Assembly: GCF_019399895.1 (NCBI RefSeq)
Contig: NC_091887.1
Coordinates: 2,666,001 to 2,730,000 of the forward strand
DNA from: Cardiocondyla obscurior
Taxonomy: Eukaryota; Arthropoda; Insecta; Hymenoptera; Formicidae
Reading direction: 5' to 3'
DNA: 64,000 nucleotides
Shown here piece by piece: positions 26,254 through 36,719 of this stretch. Position numbers and translations under genes: made by a program. The number at the start of each line of letters is the position of its first letter. The stretch's first letter is position 1. The notes below the pieces were generated by a model. The model saw nothing but the letters and a program-made list of their open reading frames with translations. It made no database searches and had not been told where the DNA came from.

Positions 26254-26472
26254 CAATTGTCGCGATTGGGGGCACAATGCGCGCCTCTTAAGTCGCTTTA
26301 ACTTCCGTTAGCCGGAAGAAGAAAAAGGCAAAATAGACAGATCAGTATCGATGGCGAGCATTGTTCCTCTCTTTACGCTCTCGAAGTCGTCAAGTCGAAG
26401 TGGACCAAGCGACGGCCATTGCGCCGGGCGAGTATATGCTCGCCATTGTGACGCGCGAATAGTGCCATTGTG
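26254..26472. promoter_or_regulatory. Candidate enhancer: SOX-type motif cluster 2
   Basis: In about 220 bp there are CAATTGTC (26254-26261), CACAATGC (26273-26280), CATTGTT (26359-26365), CCATTGCG (26416-26423), CCATTGTG (26443-26450) and CCATTGTG again (26465-26472). This is one of the densest such clusters in the window. No ORF here has recognisable content. The regulatory role is an inference from motif density next to a Sox gene. Confidence 0.3.
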
Positions 26473-29229
26473 GCATCATTTAAATGCGCGAGGCCGCCGA
26501 ATACGTTAATGACTTTTATATACACAACGCGACTGGTCGGTCCTGTGAAGTCGAGCGTGTTGTGTGTTATTTTATTATCGCCCGGTAAGAGAGGCTGTAT
26601 ACAGGGGAAGGAAATCGAGACCGGGAATGCCCGGGCAACAACAACGGGAACAGAAATCGAGAATCGCTTTGTGAGCCCTCTCGAGCATTGCGAGAGTAGC
26701 AGAGGTCCTTCTCCGTTGCCGAGCACTTCGCATTGTTTCGATCTTAATAACATTCTTAACAATAAGCTCTGAGCCTTTCATCTCGATGAAGTAAGCGAGA
26801 AGATATGTGCCCTATAACATTTGACCCTCCGCGATAACGTATAAAAAAAAAGCGCAAAGTTGCGCATTTAAATAAAAGAATAAAAGCATTTGATAAGGGG
26901 ATTACTACTTATTTATAAAAAATTTCTCAAATTTTTTTCACGACGCAAGTGGGCTTCGGGAAACTTTCCGATTAATTTATTTCGCTTAGCTTGAAATTAA
27001 GAGAACAAATGTTGTTTTTAGACTGAAGATATTTGTTGAACTGTTTTTTTTTTTCCTTTAAGGCATTCTAGAAATCTATTATAGAAAAAATTAAAAATTA
27101 AATGATTAAAAAAGTTGACAAATATCTTCTTATCAAATGAATAAAAACGTCAAGTCTTCAGAATCATTGAGACGGTGCAGAAGTTTTGTAAATTCCGAGT
27201 GTCCAAATGAGTATCCGAAATGAATGCACGCATCCGGCCGTTTGTGTCCGCGAAGTTTCGTAACGAGCCGGCAATTACGGTGCGCGACTCTCGTCGCGTT
27301 CGCAGTCGTTGGCGGGCCAAAGAGGCGGATATATGAAGGTATAAGAGGATTGCTCGTAAATAACGAGGTGTTTATATGAAATTGCGTTTCTTGGAAGCAT
27401 TCCCCCTTTCTCTTTCGAGTTTCTCCCGAAATTTACGAGCGCCTCGAAACGCGCGCCGCGGTTTCGGCCGCGCGGGGACCAGGGCGACCAAGTGGACGGC
27501 GACGAGGACGACTGTCCGTCATATTAGCATTCCTCGAAGAGAGCAACAACGACTATTCCCCCGGCCGGTCTTACATTATATATCCACCATTAACCGGACG
27601 ACCGGCACAAAGCTATTGTCGGCCCCGGCGAATGGACTTGAGTCAACTCTGGGAACGACACGTGATTCATGGTACTACTACACGCGCGCGCGACTCCGCA
27701 TTAGAGGGACTCTTTAAAGAGGAGCTTGTGCGTCTCTCCAAGTGCACCGTGCGATTGCACGTGCGTGCGCCGCAAAGTACGTACGCTGCGCGCAGGAGAT
27801 GCCGTGGACCGCTATCGAGTCGCTCTCGAAAAATCCGGTGGCTCGGATACTCGAAATCCGCGCCGCGTTCGAACTTTCGAAACTTCGATCGTCCGAGATT
27901 CGATATAATTTTACGTCTCACGGAACTTTTGCCGAGTCGAAAGTGACGAGTCGATCGTTCGACCTCGTTCGCCAGACGTTTGAAACAGTCTTGGATTTAT
28001 TTTCTTTTATTTTGTTTGTTTTTTTATTTTTTTTTCTTTTTTAAGCGATTTTTTTTTTAATTTAGTATCTCTTTGATTAATATTTGAAAAAAATCTTTTA
28101 AGAAAAGTTAACTCGAGTATGCAGATCATACAGAAATCGTACTTATAATTAGTCCTTTTGGTGCATCTCTCGGGACGCGCACAGCTCTTTCAAATCGATT
28201 ATCATGACGGATCTGATTGCCACCGCACGGCCATGAATCATGAAATTATCGGGGCTCGTTGCGTGGCGGACGCGATAAAATGTAAATCAAACGATCTGCA
28301 TCCCGGCCGCGCCTAAGTCGCGGAGGCTAACAATAAGATTATCTGCGAGCTACATACGCGGCTCGAGATAATAGATCCATCCAGTTTCGTTTCGTACGTC
28401 TCGTGCTGGCTGACCACACAGTGACACCGTCATTGGTGGTCCTGCACTTTATTTTCGTGACTCTGCCTTCGTTAGTCTTGTTAAGCCTTATAATTGTCCG
28501 TGCGACTACGCCAGATTTTTCGAACTTTTAGAAAGAGCTGATACTTTTCTTTTCTATCATAAAAAAAAAAAAGAATTTTTTTTTATTGAGTAAATTCTAA
28601 ATGAGTAAACACTAAAAAAAAATTTTTTTTTAAACCGACTTTATTCTTAGGAATGTCTTAAAAAAAATGTATTTTAGTTGCTTTGCTGTTGGAGTGAATA
28701 ACTCTTTTATTCAAAGTTCTTGCTGTTATACGTGCAAATTTGTAGATCTCGAAATTATATTCATCGCGTAGAACATTTCTCTTGTCCGTTCAGCGTTCTT
28801 TAGTTTTATTGTCGATACATAAAAATATTTTCCTATGGAAAATGACTCGTACTTGCGGAATTCCACGCTTAATAAAATTGGGAATACAGAGCGGATAGGG
28901 TTCGTCGAGGTCGTCGTCACATAATCGCTCAGATGAATTGAAATAGCTCGTGTTCGATTAGGTAAAGTAGAACGTGTATTTTTCTAAACTGTGCTTTTAT
29001 ACGATTCGAGGTAGGACCTGTAGCGATATAAAATTTATTTGATTTTTAAAAGTTAATTTTCTCTCTTGGCAAACTAAATCTATACGTATCTATATGCATT
29101 TATACGCAGATATGTAAAGATATGTATGTTTAGAGTATACATATAGCTAATTTTTTTTTTTTTTTTTATATTGAAATTATTTTGTCAAAAATCAGAAATA
29201 ATAATTTATATTTTCTTTGTATGTTGCAG
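26473..29229. other. Intergenic or intronic, including a GATA/octamer/SOX-like block
   Basis: No coding region is supported. The block at about 28246-28371 holds four GATAA/TTATC words (28246, 28274, 28339, 28367), an octamer-like ATGTAAAT (28280-28287) and AACAATAAG (28329-28337), and is bordered by AT-rich DNA. It reads like a conserved regulatory element, but conservation cannot be judged from one genome. About 28540-29220 is AT-rich and leads into the polypyrimidine/acceptor region of exon A2. Confidence 0.5.
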
Positions 29230-29529
29230 GATTATCGGGTCGTATTTTCGTCGCCGATATTAATTAATAAACGAACCGTAGCCGGTTCGTCGGGCGTTTT
29301 CGCGAATCCGTTAAAGTAATCGGGCGTGTGATTTTTTACGCGAATTTGATAAACGGGAGTTCCGTAAGTTTTCGCGCGAATTTGTGTTAGATAATTGGTG
29401 CTTGCGATTGTAACTTCACCCGGTCGCGTTCGCGAGTGTCCAGTGCGCGGAAGGATGGCTCGACACGTCCCAACTGAGAGGAGGAGCAGGCTCAGGAAGG
29501 GCAACATGCTTCGGCAGGGCAACGTTAAG
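29230..29529 (+). ncRNA. Duplicated 300-nt exon, copy A2 (probable long noncoding RNA)
   Basis: The exon is bounded by an acceptor (TTTCTTTGTATGTTGCAG, ending 29229) and a donor (TTAAG|GTAAAT, GT at 29530-29531), so it is 300 nt, the same length as copy A1. The block 29440-29486 matches 9320-9366 with a single mismatch; related sequence continues to the donor with small insertions and deletions (CAGGAAG...CATGCTTC). The matching ATG at 29455 opens MARHVPTERRSRLRKG..., which with the next exon stops after 27 codons. The frame leaves the exon in phase 0 here but phase 1 in A1, which argues against a conserved long protein. The short basic peptide could still be translated from either copy. Confidence 0.55.
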
Positions 29530-29706
29530 GTAAATATCATTTTTCTTTTACATCAAATTAATAACTTTGTTGTTTTAGTAATAAATAATTTTTTTAAAAA
29601 TATATTTTACTGTCTAATTAATTACAAGCACGATAAAAAAAATTTGTAACAATAAATATCATTTTCAGCATCTCTATAATGTAATTTTTATATTTTTATG
29701 TTACAG

Positions 29707-29746
29707 AATCTTTGAAGCTGCATAACTGCCGCTGCGCATCTGACCG
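29707..29746 (+). ncRNA. Duplicated microexon, copy B2 (40 nt)
   Basis: The acceptor (TTTTTATGTTACAG, ending 29706) and donor (GACCG|GTAAGT, GT at 29747-29748) are both strong. The intron after exon A2 is only 177 bp. The sequence just upstream repeats the TAATTTTTATATTT...GTTACAG of copy B1, and the exon shares CTGCGCATC with B1 and a GAA-CT-GCA-ACT-GCCG pattern with B3. A TGA at 29712-29714 ends the frame coming from A2. The donor shows that transcription would continue to at least one more exon. Confidence 0.5.
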
Positions 29747-32700
29747 GTAAGTCTCAAAGAAACTATTTAATAATTAAATCTGTTTACGCGAATTTTTGTA
29801 AAATTATAAACGCCAAATTGGTATTTATTGAAACTCGAGAATTAAAAAAAAAAAAAAAAAAACTTTTCGGGTGGGTTTTTTTTTACGAACGAGGTTCCAT
29901 ACGAGATTTCGTATCCAACATGAGCCACGCGATGCAATCCTGATGACGCTGCCAGGAAATGACGGGGCGAATTATTTCGGAAAACATAATATCGCGGGTA
30001 CGAAGAAAAACAGGGCGCTCCTCGTCGATTTTTAATTTACGCATTGTGAACCATGGTTTGTCCATCACAAAGGCGTTCTCACGAGGCGGCTGGTGAGTTG
30101 GCAGATATAACAAAAACATTGAGCCGCGCCACGCTTCTTTCTTCCTTTCTTTCTTCCCCGCCGCGGTCGTTTTTCTCTCTCCTCGAAAGTCGAAAGTTCT
30201 CGCGTCGAGCGGCATCCGCGACGACGGTAGCAACACCTTTTGTCGCGGAAGAATGATCGGCCGTATCGCACGTGGCCTTCGCGACGCCGAATCTCAATTC
30301 ATTAGTTATCGTTATTGTTGTTGTTCTTAAAAAAAAAAAAAAAATTACTTCGAATCGCCGGACTAGCTTCTGCTATACCCCTTTCAGCGTAACGATGGCG
30401 TTACAGCGTTTACAAGCGGAGAATTCGCACTTTCTTTAAAGCACTGTTAAATCCGCGTTTTATTACAAGGCGATTATTTTTTAAATCTATAATAATAGTT
30501 GTTAGGTCTTTAAAATAAGAAAATAAAAAAAAATAAAATAAAAAAATGTATGCGGCTCGAATGAAGCGAGCTAATATAATATAATATAGGTTTTTTTTTT
30601 TCTGCAACTTAATTCATTTACACGTGTTTGTCCTTCGTAAACGTTTGGCCCGGCGCGAGTCTCGATACCGTAGAATCACAAGATTTTTAGGCGTCGAGTG
30701 TTTATTCACTTGAATGGTAGCGTCTTTGGACGCGGAGCTCGGACGGTGTAGTTTTGAATCCGGGGAGTTTGAAAAGCGTCTCCCTGGGACTTGCTTAGAA
30801 ATGCAACGAAATCGTCGAGCGAACGAGCACAGTGATCGACTCGCCACGGGTGGGCCCGATGGCTCGACACGAGAAAAGAGCATCATGCGTGTTGAGGGCA
30901 TAAGAGAAAAGAAGAGGGACCCGGGCAATGAAATGAGGAAGGAGAGAAAAGGAGGAAAGGCGCGGCAAAAAAAGAGCAGTAACGATAGCGGCGAGCATTA
31001 CTCGCTCCAACGCCCACGGATTGTTCCAGTATTGTGCACCTTGGCAGGTGAGCCGAACGGCACGTCGTTCTACTTACACCGGCTCGATTTGACTCATAAT
31101 TGAATTCTCCATTTCGAATGAAAATCGCTTTCCACGAGCGAGAGCGACAGCCGCTGTCGCCCCGAAGCGAAGCGGCGGAAAAGATGTAGATGGAGGCACG
31201 ATTAGTCAGCTTGGCGAACAAAATGCAGCTAGTTACGATTTAAAATTAAAAAAAAGTCAATGCAATTAATGTTTTTTTTCTGAACTTTGATTTTTTATTT
31301 AAATTACAATAGTTACGACACTTTAGGGAAATTACAAAGAAATAAAAAAAGAAATAAAAAGGTAATTAATAAAACGTTGCAAGCAGATTTAAAAATATAT
31401 AACGTTTAATTATCAATATTTAAGAATTAATAAGAAATTTGGTAGCTGGCTGGAAAAGTTGGATTGTGAAAGGAAAATTTCAATTTGTAAAATTCCGCCG
31501 TGGTTGCTGCAGGGTGCTCGTGGCTCGGCTTTTTTTTTTCTCCTTTTTTTTCGGAACTTCTTGCGTTTTATTAATTGTGCAGCGATTTCGACGAACACGC
31601 TTGCGAATGATATGTATAATTAATACGTCAATCATGGTATGGTGAAGCGGCTATTTTCGCGGCCCAATCTAAATTCACTCCTCGGTGTGGCGAACAGCAC
31701 GGCCGTTTCTCGCCGTTCTTTATTTTTCCACGGCTTATTAGCCGGGTCACAGGGTTATATCCATCAAACGCCATCAGCTCCTATTGTTTCGCTTCACCTG
31801 CGAAGCTTCGACGACTTACAAGGCCCCTTTCGGCCATTTATGCATACGCTTAAGTACAGGTCGGCGAGAAAGTTTTTCACGTGCCCTTCGTGTGCGGCGA
31901 TTTTGTTGATCTCACAATAGTCCCGAAAATCTGAGGATTCTAAAGAAAACGAGCAAAAATACGAATATTTAAAATCACTCTTTGATATTCAAATTTTTTA
32001 ATCGCGCAAAATATAAAAAATAGAAACTATAGAGTTTCTTTTAATTGTAAATTCTTAAAATACATGCGCTCACGCGAAGTAATAAATAAAAAAAAATTTA
32101 TTATTTAATATTAAGTCGCTTAAAATTTCCGGCTGCGACGTTAGAACTCCTGGGGTTGAAACGTGAGGATTTTAATATCTGAGAATTTTAATAAGAAAGA
32201 AGGTCCATAATTTTCTTCTCGAACTTCGCCTTTATTTTCCGTTTGATCGCGACCGGTCCGTCGCGTTTTCCCAAATTGTTCAGGACGAATTTCCTCCCTT
32301 CCTCGCCAAGGGCCACCATCCCGTAATGGCGTCGCCTGTCTCGCCGAGCTGTGCGACGTTCGGTTTTCGACGATGGCGCGATACACGCATTCCCAATCTC
32401 TCGCCGGTCTCCGCGTCCGCGTCGTCCGATTTTATCGACCTCGTTCGAGATGCCGTGACTGTCGGCCGTATTTCACAATGCGTCACCGTGCGCAACACGG
32501 AGCCGCGTGTGCATCGATCCGCTCTTTCTCCCCGCGCGGAAAGAGCAGGAGAGTTAGAGAGAGTGAGTCGGTCGCGGCTTCGTACACCGGCACCGCGCGA
32601 GCATTCAATCTCCGAATCACAATAACGCCGTCGTTGATGTATGGCAGAGCGCGCGCAGCATTAACATAGGATCCAAATATGTAATCCCAGACATCGCCGG

Positions 32701-35700
32701 CGGCCATCTGATATGTTCATTATATATTATACCCCGTTACGGAACAAGAGTGGGTGCACTCGTCCCCAACCCTCCCCCCTCCTGCGGCCCTCCCCCGTAG
32801 CTCTCGCAACGTCGCGAGCTGTACGACGCATCTACCAGTTAGATGCATTTCCGGTATCCGCACGAACCTCATTTACAGCCGGCGACACTCCGGACAAAGA
32901 GGGAAATTAATTATCGCCGCTGCTCCGCGACGGTTACGCTCGCAATCGCGAAAACCGTCCACCTGCCTAGATTGGAGAGAAAGAGAGAGAGAGGGAGAGA
33001 GATAGAGAGAGATCTGATTCGTTGTGATAGCGCTCGTTGGTCCATTGCAACCGTCGAAAAGGAAAATTCATAAAACATTACCGCGTCCGCGGGATCCGCG
33101 GTATCTCTCATTAATTTCGAAACGTGTACATTAAAAGCGACAATCGGAAAGTGTGCTTTCAGAAAAGAGGGATTAATATTTTTCTTTTTTTTTTTTCGGT
33201 CATTGATTTAGTTTTGATTTCGTTTTATTGCTTTCGACATTTATATTAGGATGAAAATGCGAGCTTGCACTTACCGACGTCGTGCTTATGTTCCTCTATC
33301 GAAAGTAAAACTTTATGAATGTACGACGGTTACCGGTGGCTGCATTGTCGGAGCGGGGAAGTGATCCTTTTGCGGGGCTAATTCGTATGCACCGCGTGGG
33401 CGCAAAATCGATCGCGATGCGACGATTCGCCTTCTTATCGGAGTCCTTTTCATTGGAACAGCACGCGCGAGTCGGTAACACGTAATCTCCCGATCGCGGA
33501 GCCTCGACGGCAATCGACGGTGATGGCAAAAAAAGAAATAAATAAAAAAATAAAAAAGAAAACCTCGAGCTCAGGAATGCTTTTAAAATGCTAAAATGAT
33601 CGGCGATGCGCGCTCGGGTGCACCTTTGGACCGGCAGGACTAAGCGAAACTTCCTGCGCGCATACGACGGCAGAATTATCAGTTTGCGGTCAGAAGCTAC
33701 CACAGGACTCCAATAGAGTCGAAACAAGATGTAACAGTGACTCGTTTCGTGTTTCATTCGGCGAGCGATAAAATACTTCGGTAACTTTCCCGACAATGTT
33801 AAGCGGGCAGCTCTCTCATTTTTGTTTCATTTTTTAAGACGTCGTAACCGTTTGGTATTTGTAGCTTCTTCCTTTGCGTTAAAGAAAGCTGCTTTACATA
33901 TAATAATTTTTAGTAATGAACTATAAATGTATCGTGTCTTACGTTTTAAACACTTTTCGTTTTTTTTTAATGCAATTTATATTTATAAATATACGTACAA
34001 TCGTACGTTAATTTTCAATTAAATTTTGAAGACATTGAAAATTTATTGTATTGTAAATTATTTTAATATATTAATAATTGGCTGATAAAGTTAATGATAA
34101 AGTTGACAAATTTTTAACTGTACGGTTTTGCTCTTGTGCAATCGCAGGAAGATTCGTGAAAGTTAATTTCGGTGGCATGTATACGATTGTATTCTTCAAA
34201 TGCTCGTCTGCAGCCTCTTTTTTTTTTTTTCTTTTATTTTTTCTTTTACACGAAGAAGCCGAAATACCGGACCGATGTCTACCTTATTTCGAAAATCTAT
34301 TTTAACACCGAAAAGTAAAAGTTAGTCCCAGCATGACAGTCGTTCGTCCCAAGCTCTAGGAAAAGCTTTACTTTGTCGTTTTCGAGATATAACGTTATGT
34401 GAAACTAATATTAATTAGTCACGGCACGTTTCAAAGATAGCGCATCATTGATTGATTTTTGCCTTATTGATTAATTACTTCTGTGACACTTTTTTCTTAA
34501 CGATGCGCGAGACAGTAGAGTCGTAGAAACTAACGACTTACAGGGTGTTTCAAACACAGGCAGGAAATGAGAACGTTATAAAATTTTCGCTTTTATCTTA
34601 TATATTTCTGAATCGAAAACTGACGTTTCCCTTTAGACCGCGTGATCCGCGGCGGAATCTCTCACGTTTCCTCGAGGCGTGACACGACGTTGTCGCGTAG
34701 AAATTACAGGCCCATTATCGGCGGGGCACCGTCGGGGTGCGCCCTTAAACACACCCCTCCCACCTTTTTTCAGCGCCTTCTCTCCGCGTTTCGCCGTCAG
34801 TTCCAGGGTAATTATTCCCCCTGGCTCGCAAGAAAACACATGTCGTCCCCTTTCGCCCTCCCGCCACCCTGTCCGGCGCGGACCGCCGTCGATATAATAA
34901 ATCCGGACCCTCGTTGTAACGCAATTTCGTCTCATTGTTGCCCGCGGTGGCCCGGTTATGAAACTCAATTCTCATTGTTCACCCCGTTTCCGATGCGCCC
35001 CTCTCGCCCGCCCTTATCCCGTTTCCTACGGCGGCGACCCGTGAGGTAATCGCGGGGCAGGAGAGCCGACGGAACCAGTTCGCGAATGTTTCTGGGAGGA
35101 GTTGCGTGTTTTCAGTCGTGGGCCTTCTCTCTTTCGCGCACCCTTCCCGCACCCTTTTTTCTCAGGGGGCAGCCTCCTCGGACAGCGCGAGGTAGCGCGA
35201 CGCCGGAATCCCCTGCGTGAATATTCCGGAGACGGCGCGGGGTCGCGAGGGGAGTGGAGGAAGGGGGGGAAAAGGCTATGAATGTCATCCGCAAGCGTTA
35301 ATCGATGTGATACAAAGGCCATTAGATGCTACCGTGGACGGAGGCGCACGCCCATGTCGTTTCCCGTCGCCATTGTGGAGGGCGCACAATTAGAGGAGAC
35401 TTGACACTCTGCGTGCGCCTGCTGTGATTGCCGTCTATTGTGGCGGGACCGCGGATTCTGACGGTGACAATTGCCAAAGCGACCCTTCGATTTCGTCGAT
35501 ACGGAAAGATATTTTCTCGCGCGCGCGACGTTACGAACTGTGCGCGGTGGCTGCGACGGCCGAGATTAAGGAAGGAAAGAAACGTCGAAAGGGGTGCTCG
35601 TCTTAGAAAACTCGTGTCGCGCTTATCTTAAACGCGATCTTGGAAATTATTCACGTTTGATAACGCAGGCTGACGACCATCGAGTCGACGATACGTTCAA

Positions 35701-36612
35701 ACGATATTATTTCTTTATGATTAACTAGAAAACAAATTTTTTTTTTAAGTTTTTTTTTTTATTCTATTTAACTTTTCGTGTGAACACGTCAGGTCTACGA
35801 CACCCAAGCCGAAGTAACATCTGCTTAAAATCTCATTCAGAAATATTTATTAGAAATAAAATATTCAACAATTATAATGTTGACAGATATTAAAATAAAA
35901 ACTTTTGATTTTTTTAAATTAATTTAAGTTCAAGAAAACATTATAGAAAAGAAAAATTTACAAATTCGTTGGGAAGGTACCAATAATGTGTTCGATCGGA
36001 GAGTTAACACGCGCGTTGGGATTAGTTTCGGAATCTCGGAAGGACCGGCGGATTGCGCGATGTAAATTTGTCGCACGGTCGAGCAACGGACCCAAGGTTA
36101 GACCCACCTACTTCCCAAGCGGAACTATCGCGTATTCGAGGTACAATGGTCGGCCGTTCATGGACACTATTACGAATGACGGTGTACCGTTACGAGTAAA
36201 TGTCACACGATTGCGTGGGAAAACTAAAAGTTTTCAATTGATCGTTAAAATCTGACGTCTTCAGAAAATTTGGTGTCGCGTAAATTAAATCTTATGCAGA
36301 ATTTCATGCTCAATTTAATTACAATTTATTAATTAAAAAAGCCGAATTTTTTAAGGAAATTATAAATAAAATTTTTGCGAAAAATAGTTCTACCCTTCAG
36401 GTGAAAAGTCAGCGTTCCAAATTTTGGAAAGCTGTTGAGACCCGTAGATCGCGGGAACGCGTGAATAAAAGAGGCAACGATGCGAGAGCCGGGTTGAATT
36501 CTAACTCTCGAATTCTATGTTACGTAAAAACTCGCGCGCGATATGCTTCCCGGCCATTTCACTCCGAAAATGTAGGAATATCATAGAGAGGACCCGGCGC
36601 GAATGGCCAGGG
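29747..36612. other. Intergenic or intronic: mixed sequence, no supported gene
   Basis: CpG-rich blocks (about 29880-30300, 30620-31210, 32270-33130, 34620-35640) alternate with AT-rich ones (31230-31440, 31930-32110, 33880-34090, 35700-35960). A 14-base word of exon A, GATGGCTCGACACG, recurs at 30858-30871, followed by CATCATGC at 30881-30888 as in copy A1; it may be a decayed copy or chance. GA-rich DNA (GAGA-type) lies at 32974-33012. SOX-type words are at 35370-35377 and 36142-36149. CAGGGTGTTTCAAAC at 34542-34556 resembles ends of some insect transposons, but no partner terminus was found. Confidence 0.5.
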
Positions 36613-36613
36613 A

Positions 36614-36631
36614 GTTGACTCCGCAGTCAAC
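36614..36631. repeat. 7-bp perfect hairpin beside the 21-bp hairpin
   Basis: GTTGACT, loop CCGC, AGTCAAC. It lies 24 bp before the larger perfect hairpin at 36656-36702 and may belong to the same structured element. Confidence 0.5.
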
Positions 36632-36655
36632 AGTTAACGATTTTCAATGGCGATT

Positions 36656-36702
36656 GGATGTCAGCATCACTCTCCGATTGGCGGAGAGTGATGCTGACAT
36701 CC
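36656..36702. repeat. Perfect 21-bp stem hairpin with 5-nt loop
   Basis: Bases 36656-36676 and 36682-36702 are exact reverse complements (arm GGATGTCAGCATCACTCTCC plus G) around ATTGG. The stem has no mismatch. A canonical animal pre-miRNA has a longer, imperfect stem and a larger loop, so this fits a recent inversion/snap-back event, a small foldback element or a hairpin-siRNA source better. A SOX-type GACAATGG follows at 36712-36719. Confidence 0.85.
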
Positions 36703-36719
36703 GGACAAACGGACAATGG

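Noticed and set aside
29232..29540. Minus-strand ORF of 102 codons with a signal-peptide-like hydrophobic start, antisense to exon A2
   Set aside because: The matching frame in the duplicate copy A1 is broken by stop codons, and the splice signals are on the plus strand. The hydrophobic run comes from the complement of GAGAGGAGGAG.
34542..34556. CAGGGTGTTTCAAAC, like the end of some insect DNA transposons
   Set aside because: No inverted partner terminus, target-site duplication or transposase remnant was found within a few kb.
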